Below, piece by piece: positions 27,071-37,560 of a stretch of 64,000 bases of DNA. Within the stretch, counting starts at the first letter, position 1; each line of letters begins with the position of its first letter. Under the pieces are notes generated by a model, which saw only the letters and a list, made by a program, of their open reading frames with translations, was not told the DNA's origin and did not search any database. Source of the DNA: Xanthomarina maritima (lineage in GTDB: Bacteria; Bacteroidota; Bacteroidia; Flavobacteriales; Flavobacteriaceae); assembly GCF_008084905.1 (NCBI RefSeq), contig NZ_VSFC01000052.1, positions 333,526-397,525 on the forward strand, written 5' to 3'. The translations under genes were made by a program, and so were the position numbers.

Positions 27071-27371
27071 TTTGAATTGTAAAACTAACGTAAAAAGCAG
27101 ACTTAATTATATACTAGAATCTATAATTTAAAAAATCTTTTTAAATCATAATACTTTTAAAAAGTATAAACTAAAATATATAAATGAATGAAAGGGTATC
27201 TCTCATGCTTAAAGGTGTTAACTGTGTGGTTTTAAGCAATAGCATCAAAAGAAATAAAAAAATATAGGCTCTCAAGTGAAAATTAATTAATTAACGTTTG
27301 AAAAATTAAAATATATTTCTACCTTTGCAGCCCTCTAATAAGAGGTATTTGTAAAATATTATAGAAAATAT
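27071..27371. promoter_or_regulatory. divergent upstream region of the ribosomal cluster
   Basis: The 301 bp separate the Omp85-like gene (minus) from rpsL (plus). Besides the rpsL promoter, it contains an inverted repeat TGCTTAAA (27206-27213) and TTTAAGCA (27231-27238) spaced by 17 bases, and a short hairpin CCTCT-AATA-AGAGG at 27332-27345, which should lie at the very 5' end of the rpsL transcript. No coding sequence was seen. Confidence 0.55.
27297..27327 (+). promoter_or_regulatory. promoter of the str-S10-spc-alpha cluster
   Basis: TTTG at 27297-27300 and TACCTTTG at 27320-27327, spaced by 19 bp, match both elements of the Flavobacterium consensus exactly. Transcription should start near 27333, about 40 bp before the rpsL ATG. 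This is the clearest promoter in the window, as expected for the ribosomal protein genes. Confidence 0.88.
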
Positions 27372-27746
27372 ATGCCAACAATTTCACAATTAGTACGAAA
27401 AGGAAGAGCCAAAATAACCAAGAAGAGTAAATCGGCTGCTTTAGATTCGTGTCCACAAAGACGTGGAGTGTGTACTCGTGTTTACACCACAACACCTAAG
27501 AAACCTAACTCTGCAATGCGTAAAGTAGCAAGGGTAAGGTTGACTAATGGTAAAGAGGTGAACGCATACATTCCAGGAGAAGGACACAATTTACAAGAGC
27601 ACTCGATAGTATTGGTTAGAGGTGGAAGGGTAAAAGATTTGCCAGGAGTTAGATATCACATCGTTCGTGGAGCCTTAGACACAGCAGGTGTTGCAGGTAG
27701 AACACAACGTAGATCTAAATATGGTGCAAAACGCCCTAAGAAGTAA
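27372..27746 (+). CDS. rpsL: 30S ribosomal protein S12
   Basis: The 124-residue product is a full-length S12, with [18 protein letters not shown] and [19 protein letters not shown]. It sits at the decoding centre of the 30S subunit. Lys43 and Lys88, positions where changes give streptomycin resistance, are lysine, the sensitive state. It is the first gene of the cluster, 23 bp before rpsG. Confidence 0.99.
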   Translation: MPTISQLVRKGRAKITKKSKSAALDSCPQRRGVCTRVYTTTPKKPNSAMRKVARVRLTNGKEVNAYIPGEGHNLQEHSIVLVRGGRVKDLPGVRYHIVRGALDTAGVAGRTQRRSKYGAKRPKK

Positions 27747-27769
27747 TTAAAAAACTTTAAGAAGAAGAC

Positions 27770-28246
27770 ATGAGAAAAAGACAAGCGAAAAAAAGACCGC
27801 TTTTACCAGATCCACGTTTTAATGATCAGTTAGTAACTAGATTTGTTAACATGATGATGTGGGACGGTAAAAAGTCTGTAGCTTTTAAAGTGTTTTACGA
27901 TGCTATTGATATCGTAGACACAAAGAAAACAGATGAAGAAAAAACTGCTTTAGAATTATGGAAAGATGCTTTATCTAACGTTATGCCTCACGTAGAAGTA
28001 CGTAGTCGTAGGGTTGGTGGTGCTACATTCCAAATTCCAATGCAAATTCGTCCAGATAGAAAAGTTTCTACTGCAATGAAGTGGTTAATTAGTTATTCTC
28101 GTAAAAGAAACGAGAAATCTATGGCACAACGTTTAGCATCAGAAATTCTAGCAGCAGCTAAAGAAGAAGGAGCAGCAGTTAAAAAACGTGTGGATACGCA
28201 CAAAATGGCTGAAGCAAATAAAGCATTCTCACACTTTAGATTTTAA
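27770..28246 (+). CDS. rpsG: 30S ribosomal protein S7
   Basis: The 158-residue product matches S7 throughout ([53 protein letters not shown]). S7 nucleates assembly of the 30S head and contacts the E-site tRNA. The gene lies six bases before fusA in the str operon. Confidence 0.99.
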   Translation: MRKRQAKKRPLLPDPRFNDQLVTRFVNMMMWDGKKSVAFKVFYDAIDIVDTKKTDEEKTALELWKDALSNVMPHVEVRSRRVGGATFQIPMQIRPDRKVSTAMKWLISYSRKRNEKSMAQRLASEILAAAKEEGAAVKKRVDTHKMAEANKAFSHFRF

Positions 28247-28252
28247 TATATA

Positions 28253-30379
28253 ATGGCAAGAGATTTAAAACTTACTAGAAATATTGGTATTGCAGCACAT
28301 ATTGATGCTGGTAAAACCACTACAACAGAACGTATCTTGTTTTATACAGGTGTGTCTCACAAAATTGGTGAAGTGCATGATGGTGCTGCAACTATGGACT
28401 GGATGGAGCAAGAGCAAGAAAGAGGTATTACAATTACTTCTGCTGCAACAACTTGTACTTGGCAGTTTCCTTTAGAAAATGCACAACCAACTCCTGAGAC
28501 TCAGGGATATCACTTTAATATTATTGACACTCCTGGTCACGTAGATTTTACGGTTGAAGTAAACCGTTCTTTACGTGTATTAGATGGATTGGTGTTTTTG
28601 TTTAGTGCAGTAGATGGTGTTGAGCCACAATCTGAAACTAACTGGAGATTAGCAGATAACTATAAAGTTCCTAGAATTGGTTTTGTTAACAAAATGGACC
28701 GTCAAGGATCTAACTTTTTAGCAGTATGTCAACAAGTTAAAGATATGTTGAAGTCTAATGCTGTGCCAATTGTTTTAAATATTGGTGATGAAATTGACTT
28801 TAAAGGAATAGTTGATTTAGTAAAAAATAGAGCCATCGTATGGCATGATGATACTCAAGGGGCAACTTTTGATGTAATTGAAATTCCAGACGAATTAAAA
28901 GAAGAAGCTAGAAAATATAGAGCACTTCTAATTGAAGAAGTAGCTACTTATGATGAAAACCTATTAGAAAAATTCATGGAAGATGAAGATTCTATTACAG
29001 AAGAAGAAGTGCATGCTGCTCTTCGTGCTGCAGTAATGGATATGGCTATCATTCCTATGATTTGTGGTTCTTCATTCAAAAATAAAGGAGTTCAGTTTTT
29101 ATTAGACGCTGTATGTCGTTACTTACCTTCACCTCTTGATAGAGATAATATTGTAGGAATTAACCCAGAAACTGAAAAACAAGAAACTCGTAAGCCAGAT
29201 GTCAATGCGCCTTTTTCTGCATTAGCATTTAAAATTGCTACAGACCCTTTTGTTGGCCGTTTAGCATTCTTTAGAGCTTATTCAGGTCGTTTAGATGCAG
29301 GTTCTTACATTTTGAACAATCGTTCAGGAAAAAAAGAACGTATCTCTCGTATCTACCAAATGCACTCTAATAAACAAAATGCTATCGATTTTATAGAAGC
29401 AGGAGATATTGGAGCAGCAGTTGGATTTAAAGACATTAAGACTGGTGATACTATGTCTGATGAGAAACATCCTATTGTTTTAGAATCTATGAACTTCCCT
29501 GACCCAGTTATTGGTATTGCAGTGGAGCCTAAGACTAAAGCAGATGTTGATAAATTAGGAATGGCTTTATCTAAATTAGCTGAAGAAGATCCAACATTTA
29601 CAGTAAGAACAGACGAAGCTTCGGGACAGACAATTATTTCTGGAATGGGTGAGCTTCACTTAGATATTATAGTTGATCGTTTACGTCGCGAATTCAAAGT
29701 TGAAGTAAATCAAGGTCAACCACAAGTAGAGTATAAAGAAGCAATTACAAGAAAAGCTGAGCATAGAGAGGTTTATAAAAAACAATCTGGTGGTCGTGGT
29801 AAATTTGCTGATATTGTATTTACGCTTGAACCAGCTGAAGAAGGAAAAGTAGGTCTTCAATTTGAATCTATCATTAAAGGTGGTAACGTTCCTAAAGAAT
29901 TTATCCCTTCTATTGAAAAAGGATTCAAACAAGCAATGGTTAATGGCCCTTTAGCAGGATACGAAGTAGATGCTATGAAAGTAACACTATCTGATGGTTC
30001 TTACCATGATGTGGATTCAGATCAATTATCTTTCGAATTAGCTGCTAAATTAGGGTTTAAAGCTGCTGCAAAAGCTGCTAAAGCTGTAATTATGGAACCT
30101 ATTATGAAACTTGAGGTTATTACACCTGAAGAAAATATGGGTGATATTGTAGGAGATTTAAATCGTCGTAGAGGTCAAGTAAATGATATGGGAGACAGAG
30201 CTGGAGCTAAAACAGTAAAAGCAACTGTGCCATTATCAGAAATGTTTGGATATGTTACAACATTAAGAACATTATCTTCAGGACGTGCAACATCAACAAT
30301 GGAATTTTCTCACTATGCTGAAACTCCTTCAAATATATCTGAAGAAGTAATCAAAGCAGCTAAAGGTGTAGAAGCTTAA
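28253..30379 (+). CDS. fusA: elongation factor G
   Basis: The 708-residue product is a translational GTPase. The P loop is AHIDAGKTT, switch I contains [12 protein letters not shown], switch II is DTPGHVDFT and the G4 motif is NKMDRQ. Domains II to V follow, with the domain IV region [12 protein letters not shown] and the domain V region [16 protein letters not shown]. It drives translocation of tRNA and mRNA on the ribosome and, in some cases, ribosome recycling. It lies between rpsG and rpsJ. Unlike the E. coli str operon, no tuf follows, so str and S10 genes form one run. Confidence 0.99.
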   Translation: MARDLKLTRNIGIAAHIDAGKTTTTERILFYTGVSHKIGEVHDGAATMDWMEQEQERGITITSAATTCTWQFPLENAQPTPETQGYHFNIIDTPGHVDFTVEVNRSLRVLDGLVFLFSAVDGVEPQSETNWRLADNYKVPRIGFVNKMDRQGSNFLAVCQQVKDMLKSNAVPIVLNIGDEIDFKGIVDLVKNRAIVWHDDTQGATFDVIEIPDELKEEARKYRALLIEEVATYDENLLEKFMEDEDSITEEEVHAALRAAVMDMAIIPMICGSSFKNKGVQFLLDAVCRYLPSPLDRDNIVGINPETEKQETRKPDVNAPFSALAFKIATDPFVGRLAFFRAYSGRLDAGSYILNNRSGKKERISRIYQMHSNKQNAIDFIEAGDIGAAVGFKDIKTGDTMSDEKHPIVLESMNFPDPVIGIAVEPKTKADVDKLGMALSKLAEEDPTFTVRTDEASGQTIISGMGELHLDIIVDRLRREFKVEVNQGQPQVEYKEAITRKAEHREVYKKQSGGRGKFADIVFTLEPAEEGKVGLQFESIIKGGNVPKEFIPSIEKGFKQAMVNGPLAGYEVDAMKVTLSDGSYHDVDSDQLSFELAAKLGFKAAAKAAKAVIMEPIMKLEVITPEENMGDIVGDLNRRRGQVNDMGDRAGAKTVKATVPLSEMFGYVTTLRTLSSGRATSTMEFSHYAETPSNISEEVIKAAKGVEA

Positions 30380-30391
30380 TATCTTAAGAAA

Positions 30392-30697
30392 ATGAGTCAA
30401 AAAATCAGAATAAAATTAAAATCTTACGATCACAATTTAGTAGACAAGTCTGCTGACAAGATTGTAAAAACAGTAAAAAGTACTGGAGCTGTAGTAACTG
30501 GACCAATTCCATTACCAACTCATAAGAAAATTTTCACTGTATTACGTTCACCACACGTAAATAAGAAGTCAAGAGAACAATTTCAATTAAGCTCTTATAA
30601 GAGATTATTAGATATCTACTCTTCATCTTCAAAAACAATTGACGCTTTAATGAAACTTGAATTACCAAGTGGTGTTGAAGTAGAGATTAAGGTGTAA
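30392..30697 (+). CDS. rpsJ: 30S ribosomal protein S10
   Basis: The 101-residue product is S10 ([51 protein letters not shown]). It is a 30S head protein and also the NusE transcription antitermination factor. It follows fusA by 12 bp. The 124-bp spacer after it, with two hairpins, is one of the longest gaps in the cluster. Confidence 0.99.
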   Translation: MSQKIRIKLKSYDHNLVDKSADKIVKTVKSTGAVVTGPIPLPTHKKIFTVLRSPHVNKKSREQFQLSSYKRLLDIYSSSSKTIDALMKLELPSGVEVEIKV

Positions 30698-30712
30698 GTA
30701 AGATCAAACATG

Positions 30713-30780
30713 TCCTTAACGATGGTTAAGGAAAAACGGAAAGATACAATTCAAGGCTGAAACGTATTTTTCAGCCTTGA
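30713..30780 (+). promoter_or_regulatory. paired hairpins in the rpsJ-rplC spacer
   Basis: Two strong inverted repeats lie between rpsJ and rplC. The first is TCCTTAAC-GATG-GTTAAGGA (30713-30732), with an 8-bp stem and four-base loop. The second is TCAAGGCTGAAA (30751-30762) with TTTCAGCCTTGA (30769-30780), a 12-bp stem followed by GTTTTAAT. The second resembles a weak terminator or attenuator. L4 (rplD), encoded downstream, autoregulates the S10 operon in E. coli, so a control element here is reasonable, but that link is inference. Confidence 0.6.
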
Positions 30781-30821
30781 GTTTTAATAAATAGAATAGT
30801 AATAATTAATAATTAATAAAT

Positions 30822-31439
30822 ATGTCTGGGTTAATAGGAAAAAAAATCGGTATGACCAGCATCTTCGATGAAAATGGAAAAAACATTCCATGTACAGTAA
30901 TCGAAGCTGGACCATGTATCGTTACCCAAGTCAGAACTGAAGAAGTTGATGGTTATAATGCTATCCAACTTGGTTTCGATGACGCGACAGAAAAAAGTGC
31001 TACTAAAGCTGACTTAGGTCATGCTAAAAAAGCAGGAACTTCTGTAAAACGTAAAATCGCTGAGTTTAAAGGTTTTGATAAGGAGTACAAATTAGGTGAT
31101 GCAATCACTGTTGAACACTTTATTGAAGGAGAATTCGTAGATATCTCTGGAGTTTCAAAAGGTAAAGGATTTCAAGGGGTTGTAAAACGTCACGGTTTTG
31201 GTGGTGTAGGTCAAGCTACTCACGGACAACACAACCGTTTAAGAGCACCAGGTTCTATTGGAGCTGCATCATATCCTGCAAGAGTATTTAAAGGAATGAA
31301 AATGGCAGGAAGAATGGGAACTGATAAAGTGAAAGTTGAAAATTTAAGAGTTTTAAAAGTAGTTACTGAAAAGAATCTACTTGTGGTTAAAGGATGTGTT
31401 CCTGGTCATAAAAACTCTTATGTAATTATTCAAAAATAA
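30822..31439 (+). CDS. rplC: 50S ribosomal protein L3
   Basis: The 205-residue product is L3: [19 protein letters not shown] at the start and [15 protein letters not shown] and [18 protein letters not shown] in the extension that reaches the peptidyl transferase centre. L3 is an early 50S assembly protein. Its stop codon shares one base with the rplD start (TAATG), so the two are translationally coupled. It follows a 124-bp spacer with two hairpins. Confidence 0.99.
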   Translation: MSGLIGKKIGMTSIFDENGKNIPCTVIEAGPCIVTQVRTEEVDGYNAIQLGFDDATEKSATKADLGHAKKAGTSVKRKIAEFKGFDKEYKLGDAITVEHFIEGEFVDISGVSKGKGFQGVVKRHGFGGVGQATHGQHNRLRAPGSIGAASYPARVFKGMKMAGRMGTDKVKVENLRVLKVVTEKNLLVVKGCVPGHKNSYVIIQK

Positions 31440-32068
31440 TGAAAGTAGCAGTTTTAGATATAAACGGAAAAGAAACTGGTAGAAAGGCAGACCTTTCTGA
31501 TGCAGTTTTTGCTATCGAGCCTAACAATCATGCAGTGTATTTGGATGTTAAACAATATTTAGCAAACCAAAGACAAGGAACTCACAAATCGAAAGAAAGA
31601 GCTGAGATTTCTGGTAGTACACGTAAGATTAAAAAGCAAAAAGGAACAGGTACAGCTAGAGCTGGATCTATTAAGTCTGGTGTTTTTAGAGGTGGTGGAC
31701 GTATGTTTGGTCCAACACCAAGAAATTACGGTTTCAAATTAAATAAAAACTTAAAGCGTTTAGCACGTAAATCTGCCTTTAGTATTAAAGCAGGTGAAAA
31801 ATCTATTGTAGTATTAGAAGACTTTAATTTTGATGCTCCAAAGACTAAAAATTTCACTGCAGTTTTAAAGGCTTTAGACTTAGAAAACAAAAAATCTCTC
31901 TTTGTGTTGGGTGCTTCAAATATTAATGTATATTTGTCGTCACGCAATTTAAAAGGCTCTGAAGTTATAACTAGCTCAGAATTAAGTACTTATAAGATTT
32001 TGAATGCAAATCAAGTAGTGCTTTTAGAGAGTTCTTTAGAAGGAATTGAATCGAATTTAAGTAAATAA
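31439..32068 (+). CDS. rplD: 50S ribosomal protein L4
   Basis: The 209-residue product is L4, with the exit-tunnel loop [20 protein letters not shown] and [11 protein letters not shown]. In E. coli L4 also represses its own operon; whether it does so here through the hairpins before rplC is unknown. The start overlaps the rplC stop by one base. Confidence 0.98.
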   Translation: MKVAVLDINGKETGRKADLSDAVFAIEPNNHAVYLDVKQYLANQRQGTHKSKERAEISGSTRKIKKQKGTGTARAGSIKSGVFRGGGRMFGPTPRNYGFKLNKNLKRLARKSAFSIKAGEKSIVVLEDFNFDAPKTKNFTAVLKALDLENKKSLFVLGASNINVYLSSRNLKGSEVITSSELSTYKILNANQVVLLESSLEGIESNLSK

Positions 32069-32075
32069 GAAGCAG

Positions 32076-32366
32076 ATGAACATCTTAATTAAACCTATAA
32101 TCACAGAAAAAGCGACTGCAGATAGCGAGTTAAGAAACTGCTATACGTTCGCAGTGAATACAAAGGCGAACAAGGTAGAAATCAAGAAAGCAGTGGAAGC
32201 TGCTTACGGAGTTTCTGTTGAAAAAGTTCGTACCATAAATGTCCGTCCAGATAGAAAAACCAAGTTTACAAAAACTGGTATTCAACATGGTAAAACAAAT
32301 GCTGTTAAAAAAGCAATTGTACAACTGGCGGAAGGTGAAATGATTGATTTATACAGTAACATGTAA
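32076..32366 (+). CDS. rplW: 50S ribosomal protein L23
   Basis: The 96-residue product is L23 (MNILIKPIITEKATADSE; YTFAVNTKANKVEIKKAVE). L23 sits at the tunnel exit and is the docking site for trigger factor and SRP. It lies seven bases after rplD and ten before rplB. Confidence 0.98.
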   Translation: MNILIKPIITEKATADSELRNCYTFAVNTKANKVEIKKAVEAAYGVSVEKVRTINVRPDRKTKFTKTGIQHGKTNAVKKAIVQLAEGEMIDLYSNM

Positions 32367-32376
32367 TTAAAGACAA

Positions 32377-33201
32377 ATGTCAGTAAGAAAATTAAAACCA
32401 ATCACACCAGGACAGCGATTTAGAGTAGTAAATGGGTATGACGCCATAACTACTGATAAGCCGGAGAAAAGTTTATTAGCTCCGAAGAAAAGGTCTGGTG
32501 GTAGAAACAGTCAAGGAAAAATGACCATGCGCTATGTAGGTGGCGGTCATAAGAAAAGGTATCGTGTTATCGATTTTAAACGTAACAAAACTGGAATACC
32601 AGCTGAAGTTAAGTCTATCGAGTACGATCCAAATAGAACAGCTTTTATTGCTTTATTGAATTATCAAGATGGCGAAAAAGCATACATCATTGCTCAAAAT
32701 GGCTTACAAGTAGGTCAGACTGTAGTATCCGGTGAAACTGCAACTCCAGAAATTGGAAATGCAATGCTTTTAAGTCAAATTCCTTTAGGAACTATTATCT
32801 CTTGTGTAGAGTTACGTCCTGGTCAAGGAGCTGTAATGGCAAGAAGTGCTGGTACGTTTGCTCAGTTAATGGCAAGAGATGGTAAATTTGCAACTATTAA
32901 ATTGCCTTCAGGAGAAACACGTTTAGTGTTAGTAACATGTATGGCTACAATAGGTGTAGTTTCCAATTCAGATCATCAATTACTTGTATCAGGTAAAGCT
33001 GGTAGAACAAGATGGTTAGGAAGAAGACCTCGTACTAGACCAGTAGTAATGAATCCAGTAGATCATCCAATGGGTGGTGGAGAAGGAAAATCATCTGGTG
33101 GTCATCCACGTTCTAGAAATGGTATACCTGCTAAAGGTTATAGAACCCGTTCTAAAACAAAAGCGAGTAATAAATATATTGTAGAACGTAGAAAGAAATA
33201 A
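32377..33201 (+). CDS. rplB: 50S ribosomal protein L2
   Basis: The 274-residue product is L2, with the RNA-binding [20 protein letters not shown] and the highly conserved [19 protein letters not shown] near the peptidyl transferase centre, including the conserved histidine of [11 protein letters not shown]. It is essential for subunit joining and peptidyl transfer. rpsS follows after three bases. Confidence 0.99.
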   Translation: MSVRKLKPITPGQRFRVVNGYDAITTDKPEKSLLAPKKRSGGRNSQGKMTMRYVGGGHKKRYRVIDFKRNKTGIPAEVKSIEYDPNRTAFIALLNYQDGEKAYIIAQNGLQVGQTVVSGETATPEIGNAMLLSQIPLGTIISCVELRPGQGAVMARSAGTFAQLMARDGKFATIKLPSGETRLVLVTCMATIGVVSNSDHQLLVSGKAGRTRWLGRRPRTRPVVMNPVDHPMGGGEGKSSGGHPRSRNGIPAKGYRTRSKTKASNKYIVERRKK

Positions 33202-33204
33202 GAT

Positions 33205-33483
33205 ATGTCAAGATCATTAAAAAAAGGACCTTACGTTCATTATAAATTAGAGAAAAAAGTGACTGAAAATGTTGAGTCTAACAAAAAAACAGTTATTAAA
33301 ACTTGGTCAAGAGCAAGTATGATAACTCCAGATTTTGTTGGACAAACAATAGCAGTACATAATGGCCGCCAATTTGTTCCAGTTTATGTAACTGAAAACA
33401 TGGTAGGACATAAGTTAGGAGAATTTTCACCAACAAGATCTTTTAGAGGTCATGCAGGTGCTAAAAATAAAGGTAAAAAGTAG
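33205..33483 (+). CDS. rpsS: 30S ribosomal protein S19
   Basis: The 92-residue product is S19 ([53 protein letters not shown] spans the conserved core). It forms a complex with S13 in the 30S head. It is tightly packed between rplB (3 bp) and rplV (6 bp). Confidence 0.99.
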   Translation: MSRSLKKGPYVHYKLEKKVTENVESNKKTVIKTWSRASMITPDFVGQTIAVHNGRQFVPVYVTENMVGHKLGEFSPTRSFRGHAGAKNKGKK

Positions 33484-33489
33484 TAAGCT

Positions 33490-33897
33490 ATGGGAAGTCG
33501 TAAAAAACAAATGGCAGACGCTATTAAGGAAGCAAAAAAGGAAATCGCTTTTGCAAAACTTAATAACTGTCCTACATCACCGAGAAAAATGCGTTTAGTA
33601 GCCGATTTAGTAAGAGGCGAACGCGTAGAGAAAGCGCTTAATATTTTAAAATTTAGCCAAAAAGAAGCGTCTAACCGTTTAGAAACTTTGTTATTGTCTG
33701 CAATTGCAAACTGGCAAGCTAAAAACGAAGATGCAAGTATTGAAGAAGCTGAATTATTTGTTAAGGAGATTCGTGTAGATGGTGGATCAATGTTAAAAAG
33801 ATTGCGTCCAGCACCTCAAGGTCGTGCACACAGAATTAGAAAACGTTCAAATCACGTAACATTAGTGGTTGGAGCTAACAATAACACACAAAGTTAA
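33490..33897 (+). CDS. rplV: 50S ribosomal protein L22
   Basis: The 135-residue product is L22. After a short lysine-rich N-terminal extension typical of Bacteroidota, the core reads [18 protein letters not shown] and the tunnel-lining hairpin region reads [19 protein letters not shown]. Changes in that hairpin give macrolide resistance in other bacteria; no unusual residue was noticed. Confidence 0.98.
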   Translation: MGSRKKQMADAIKEAKKEIAFAKLNNCPTSPRKMRLVADLVRGERVEKALNILKFSQKEASNRLETLLLSAIANWQAKNEDASIEEAELFVKEIRVDGGSMLKRLRPAPQGRAHRIRKRSNHVTLVVGANNNTQS

Positions 33898-33906
33898 GAT
33901 AGAAGT

Positions 33907-34635
33907 ATGGGACAAAAAACAAATCCAATCGGAAATCGCTTAGGAATTATCAGAGGATGGGAATCAAACTGGTACGGAGGAAACGATTATGGCGACAAAC
34001 TTGCCGAAGACGATAAGATCAGAAAGTACGTACATGCACGTCTATCTAAAGCTAGTGTTTCAAGAGTAATTATCGAAAGAACTCTTAAACTTGTAACCGT
34101 TACTATCACTACTGCTAGACCTGGTATTATTATCGGAAAAGGTGGACAAGAGGTAGACAAGTTAAAAGAAGAGCTTAAGAAAATTACAGGTAAAGAAGTT
34201 CAAATAAACATATTTGAAATTAAAAGACCTGAACTTGATGCGCAATTAGTAGCAGCAAGTGTTGCTCGTCAAATTGAAAATCGTATTTCATATAGACGTG
34301 CAATCAAAATGGCAATCGCTGCAACTATGCGAATGAATGCAGAAGGAATAAAAATTCAAATTAGTGGACGTTTAAATGGTGCTGAAATGGCACGTAGCGA
34401 ACACTACAAAGAAGGACGTATTCCATTATCAACATTCAGAGCCGATATTGATTATGCTTTAGTTGAGGCCCACACTACTTACGGTAGATTAGGGATTAAA
34501 GTATGGATCATGAAAGGTGAAGTATATGGTAAAAGAGAACTTTCTCCACTTGTTGGATTATCTAAGAAGCAAGGAAAAGGTGGAGCCGGAGGACGTGGTG
34601 GAAACAATAATAGTAAACCTCGTCGTAGAAAGTAA
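33907..34635 (+). CDS. rpsC: 30S ribosomal protein S3
   Basis: The 242-residue product is S3: [20 protein letters not shown], a KH domain with the GxxG loop IIGKGGQEV, and a C-terminal domain with [12 protein letters not shown] and [15 protein letters not shown]. It ends in a Gly/Asn/Arg-rich tail. S3 lines the mRNA entry channel and takes part in helicase activity. Confidence 0.99.
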   Translation: MGQKTNPIGNRLGIIRGWESNWYGGNDYGDKLAEDDKIRKYVHARLSKASVSRVIIERTLKLVTVTITTARPGIIIGKGGQEVDKLKEELKKITGKEVQINIFEIKRPELDAQLVAASVARQIENRISYRRAIKMAIAATMRMNAEGIKIQISGRLNGAEMARSEHYKEGRIPLSTFRADIDYALVEAHTTYGRLGIKVWIMKGEVYGKRELSPLVGLSKKQGKGGAGGRGGNNNSKPRRRK

Positions 34636-34655
34636 TTTTTTAAAGAACAAGAAAA

Positions 34656-35075
34656 ATGTTACAGCCTAAAAAAACAAAATTTCGTAAGCAACAAAAAGGA
34701 CGCATGAAAGGTAATGCTGGAAGAGGTCACCGTTTATCGAGTGGTACTTTTGGTATTAAATCATTAGATTCTAGTTTTGTTACTGCACGTCAAATAGAAG
34801 CTGCGCGTATTGCTGCTACTCGTTATATGAAAAGAGAAGGTTCATTATGGATTAAAATATTTCCAGATAAGCCTATTACAAAGAAACCTCTTGAAGTACG
34901 TATGGGTAAAGGTAAAGGTGCTGTAGAATACTGGGTAGCAATTGTGCAACCAGGTAGAATATTATTTGAAGTAGGAGGAGTGCCATTAGACGTTGCAAAA
35001 GAAGCACTACGTTTAGCAGCACAAAAACTACCAGTTAAAACTAAGTTTATAATTGCTCGAGATTACGAAGCATAA
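34656..35075 (+). CDS. rplP: 50S ribosomal protein L16
   Basis: The 139-residue product is L16 ([53 protein letters not shown] covers the conserved core). It binds near the A site and helps position tRNA. It follows rpsC by 20 bp. Confidence 0.99.
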   Translation: MLQPKKTKFRKQQKGRMKGNAGRGHRLSSGTFGIKSLDSSFVTARQIEAARIAATRYMKREGSLWIKIFPDKPITKKPLEVRMGKGKGAVEYWVAIVQPGRILFEVGGVPLDVAKEALRLAAQKLPVKTKFIIARDYEA

Positions 35076-35088
35076 TTTATTTGATATT

Positions 35089-35280
35089 ATGAAACAATCA
35101 GAAATTAAAGAATTATCTGTTGCTGAGTTACAAGAGAAACTTAGTGAAACTAAAAAGAGTTATTTAGATTTAAAAATGGCTCACACAATTTCTCCTTTAG
35201 AGAATCCAATTCAATTACGTTCTGTAAGAAGAGACGTAGCTAGAATTGCAACTGAATTAACTAAAAGAGATTTACAATAA
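35089..35280 (+). CDS. rpmC: 50S ribosomal protein L29
   Basis: The 63-residue product is L29 ([37 protein letters not shown]). The ATG at 35089 is chosen because it gives the family length and start. An in-frame upstream codon at 35053 would lie inside rplP. L29 sits next to L23 at the tunnel exit. Confidence 0.97.
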   Translation: MKQSEIKELSVAELQEKLSETKKSYLDLKMAHTISPLENPIQLRSVRRDVARIATELTKRDLQ

Positions 35281-35290
35281 TTCTGCCAAA

Positions 35291-35551
35291 ATGATGGAAA
35301 CAAGAAATTTAAGAAAAGAACGTATAGGAATAGTTACTAGTAACAAAATGCAGAAATCTATTGTAGTTTCTGAAGTTAAAAAAGTAAAACACCCTATGTA
35401 TGGAAAGTTCGTGTTAAAAACTAAGAAATATGTGGCGCACGACGAAACAAACGATTGTAACATTGGAGATACTGTAAAGATCATGGAAACAAGACCTATG
35501 AGTAAATCTAAATGTTGGAGATTAGTTGAAATAATTGAAAGAGCTAAGTAA
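35291..35551 (+). CDS. rpsQ: 30S ribosomal protein S17
   Basis: The product is S17 ([44 protein letters not shown]). Two ATG codons stand in tandem at 35291 and 35294; the second would give the usual 85 residues and either may be used. S17 is a primary 16S rRNA-binding protein. It is followed by rplN after two bases. Confidence 0.97.
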   Translation: MMETRNLRKERIGIVTSNKMQKSIVVSEVKKVKHPMYGKFVLKTKKYVAHDETNDCNIGDTVKIMETRPMSKSKCWRLVEIIERAK

Positions 35552-35553
35552 TT

Positions 35554-35922
35554 ATGATACAAACAGAATCAAGATTAAAAGTAGCTGATAACACTGGAGC
35601 AAAAGAAGTATTAACAATACGTGTTCTAGGTGGTACTAAAAGAAGATACGCATCTGTAGGAGATAAAATTGTTGTTACAGTTAAAGATGCAACACCTAAT
35701 GGAAACATTAAAAAAGGTGCTGTTTCTACTGCAGTAGTTGTACGTACTAGAAAAGAAGTAAGAAGACCAGACGGATCTTATATTAGATTTGATGATAATG
35801 CATGTGTTTTATTGAACCCTACAGGTGAAATGAGAGGAACTCGTGTATTTGGTCCTGTTGCTAGAGAACTTCGTGATAAACAATTCATGAAAATTGTATC
35901 ATTAGCACCTGAAGTGCTTTAA
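35554..35922 (+). CDS. rplN: 50S ribosomal protein L14
   Basis: The 122-residue product is L14 ([55 protein letters not shown]). It forms part of an inter-subunit bridge. It begins two bases after rpsQ. Confidence 0.99.
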   Translation: MIQTESRLKVADNTGAKEVLTIRVLGGTKRRYASVGDKIVVTVKDATPNGNIKKGAVSTAVVVRTRKEVRRPDGSYIRFDDNACVLLNPTGEMRGTRVFGPVARELRDKQFMKIVSLAPEVL

Positions 35923-35933
35923 TGCAAAATAAA

Positions 35934-36245
35934 ATGACAAAGCTTAAAATTAAATCAGGAGATACTGTAAAAGTTATATCTGGAGACCATAAAGGATCTG
36001 AAGGTAAAGTACTTCAAGTATTAATAGATAAGAACAAAGCGATCGTTGAGGGAATTAACTTGGTGAAAAAACATACAAAACCAAGTGCTCAAAATCCTCA
36101 AGGTGGAATCGTAGAAAAAGAAGCAGCTATTCAAATTTCTAACTTATCCTTGTTAACTTCAAAAGGAGAAACAACAAGAGTTGGATATAGAATGGAAGGC
36201 GATAAAAAAGTAAGATTTTCAAAAAAATCAAACGAAGTAATATAG
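35934..36245 (+). CDS. rplX: 50S ribosomal protein L24
   Basis: The product is L24 with its KOW motif ([21 protein letters not shown]). The ATG at 35934 (103 residues, [10 protein letters not shown]) matches the family start. An alternative ATG at 35922 overlaps the rplN stop codon as TAATG and would add four residues; coupling through that site is possible. L24 starts 50S assembly. Confidence 0.95.
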   Translation: MTKLKIKSGDTVKVISGDHKGSEGKVLQVLIDKNKAIVEGINLVKKHTKPSAQNPQGGIVEKEAAIQISNLSLLTSKGETTRVGYRMEGDKKVRFSKKSNEVI

Positions 36246-36247
36246 TT

Positions 36248-36799
36248 ATGGCATATATACCTAGACTTAAAGAAGAGTACAAAAGCAGAGTAACTGCAGC
36301 TCTAAGAGACGAATTTGGTTATAAAAATATCATGCAAGTGCCTAAACTTCAAAAGATAGTATTATCTAAAGGAGTTGGAGCTGCAGTTGCAGATAAAAAG
36401 TTAATAGATCATGCAATTGATGAATTAACAACTATAACTGGACAAAAGACGGTTGCAACTATTTCTAAAAAAGACGTTGCATCATTCAAATTACGTAAAG
36501 GAATGCCAATTGGCGCAAAAGTAACTTTACGTGGAGAAAGAATGTACGAATTTTTAGATCGTTTAATAACTTCTGCCTTACCTCGTGTAAGAGATTTTAA
36601 TGGAATTAAAGCGACTGGATTTGATGGTAGAGGTAATTACAATTTAGGTATTACTGAACAAATTATTTTCCCTGAAATCGATATCGATAAGGTAAATAAA
36701 ATTTCAGGAATGGATATTACATTTGTAACTACTGCTGCAACAGATAAAGAAGCAAAATCATTATTAACAGAATTAGGATTACCTTTTCAAAAGAATTAA
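36248..36799 (+). CDS. rplE: 50S ribosomal protein L5
   Basis: The 183-residue product is L5 ([63 protein letters not shown]). It binds 5S rRNA and contacts the P-site tRNA. It lies two bases after rplX and three before rpsN. Confidence 0.99.
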   Translation: MAYIPRLKEEYKSRVTAALRDEFGYKNIMQVPKLQKIVLSKGVGAAVADKKLIDHAIDELTTITGQKTVATISKKDVASFKLRKGMPIGAKVTLRGERMYEFLDRLITSALPRVRDFNGIKATGFDGRGNYNLGITEQIIFPEIDIDKVNKISGMDITFVTTAATDKEAKSLLTELGLPFQKN

Positions 36800-36802
36800 G
36801 AT

Positions 36803-37072
36803 ATGGCTAAAGAATCAATGAAAGCCCGTGAGGTAAAAAGAGCAAAAACAGTAGCTAAATATGCTGAAAAACGTAAAGCTTTAAAAGAAGCTGGAGATTA
36901 TGAGGCATTACAAAAGTTACCTAAAAATGCTTCTCCTGTAAGAATGCACAATCGTTGCAAACTTACTGGAAGACCTAGAGGTTATATGAGAACTTTTGGT
37001 ATTTCTCGTGTTACATTCAGAGAAATGGCTAATCAAGGTTTAATACCAGGAGTTAGAAAAGCTAGCTGGTAA
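36803..37072 (+). CDS. rpsN: 30S ribosomal protein S14, zinc-free type
   Basis: The 89-residue product is S14 ([32 protein letters not shown]). Its length and the lack of a CxxC ... CxxC ribbon mark it as the zinc-independent (C-) form. It is a late 30S head assembly protein. A 72-bp spacer follows before rpsH. Confidence 0.98.
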   Translation: MAKESMKAREVKRAKTVAKYAEKRKALKEAGDYEALQKLPKNASPVRMHNRCKLTGRPRGYMRTFGISRVTFREMANQGLIPGVRKASW

Positions 37073-37100
37073 ACATTAAAAGAATTATAAACTGGATTTA

Positions 37101-37124
37101 GGTTTAACAAAAAAGTTAAAAACC
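37101..37124 (+). promoter_or_regulatory. possible hairpin upstream of rpsH
   Basis: GGTTTAAC (37101-37108) can pair with GTTAAAAACC (37115-37124) around an A-rich loop if two adenines bulge. GGAT and ATTCC outside it may extend the stem. It lies in the unusually long 72-bp rpsN-rpsH gap. S8 is the autoregulator of the spc operon in E. coli, so a control site is conceivable; the structure is only moderately convincing. Confidence 0.3.
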
Positions 37125-37144
37125 GATTCCGAAATTTAATAACT

Positions 37145-37543
37145 ATGAATACAGATCCAATAGCGGATTATTTAACTAGAATTAGAAATGCTGTGCGTGC
37201 TAACCACAGAGTGGTAGAAATTCCTGCTTCTAATTTAAAAAAGGAAATTACTAAAATATTATTCGAACAAGGATATATTTTAAGTTACAAATTCGAAGAT
37301 AATGCTGTTCAAGGAACAATTAAAATTGCTCTTAAGTACAACAAAGAAACAAAAGAATCTGTAATTAAAAAGATTCAGAGAATAAGTAAACCAGGTTTAC
37401 GTAAGTATGCAAGTTCAAAAGAACTACCTAGAATTTTAAATGGTCTTGGTATTGCCATTGTTTCTACGTCTCATGGCGTAATGACAGGTAAACAAGCTCA
37501 AAGAGAAAATGTAGGTGGAGAAGTACTTTGTTACGTTTACTAA
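37145..37543 (+). CDS. rpsH: 30S ribosomal protein S8
   Basis: The 132-residue product is S8 ([22 protein letters not shown]-terminal [28 protein letters not shown] region with the conserved STSxGVMT). It binds helix 21 of 16S rRNA and, in E. coli, represses the spc operon. It follows a 72-bp spacer and precedes rplF by 17 bp. Confidence 0.99.
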   Translation: MNTDPIADYLTRIRNAVRANHRVVEIPASNLKKEITKILFEQGYILSYKFEDNAVQGTIKIALKYNKETKESVIKKIQRISKPGLRKYASSKELPRILNGLGIAIVSTSHGVMTGKQAQRENVGGEVLCYVY

Positions 37544-37560
37544 TTAAAAGCGAATAAGAA

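Noticed and set aside
27071..27371. tRNA or rRNA gene in the spacer before rpsL
   Set aside because: No cloverleaf or rRNA sequence could be traced; only short inverted repeats were found.
29681..29932. 83-codon antisense frame in fusA
   Set aside because: It is a by-product of codon use in a conserved gene on the other strand.
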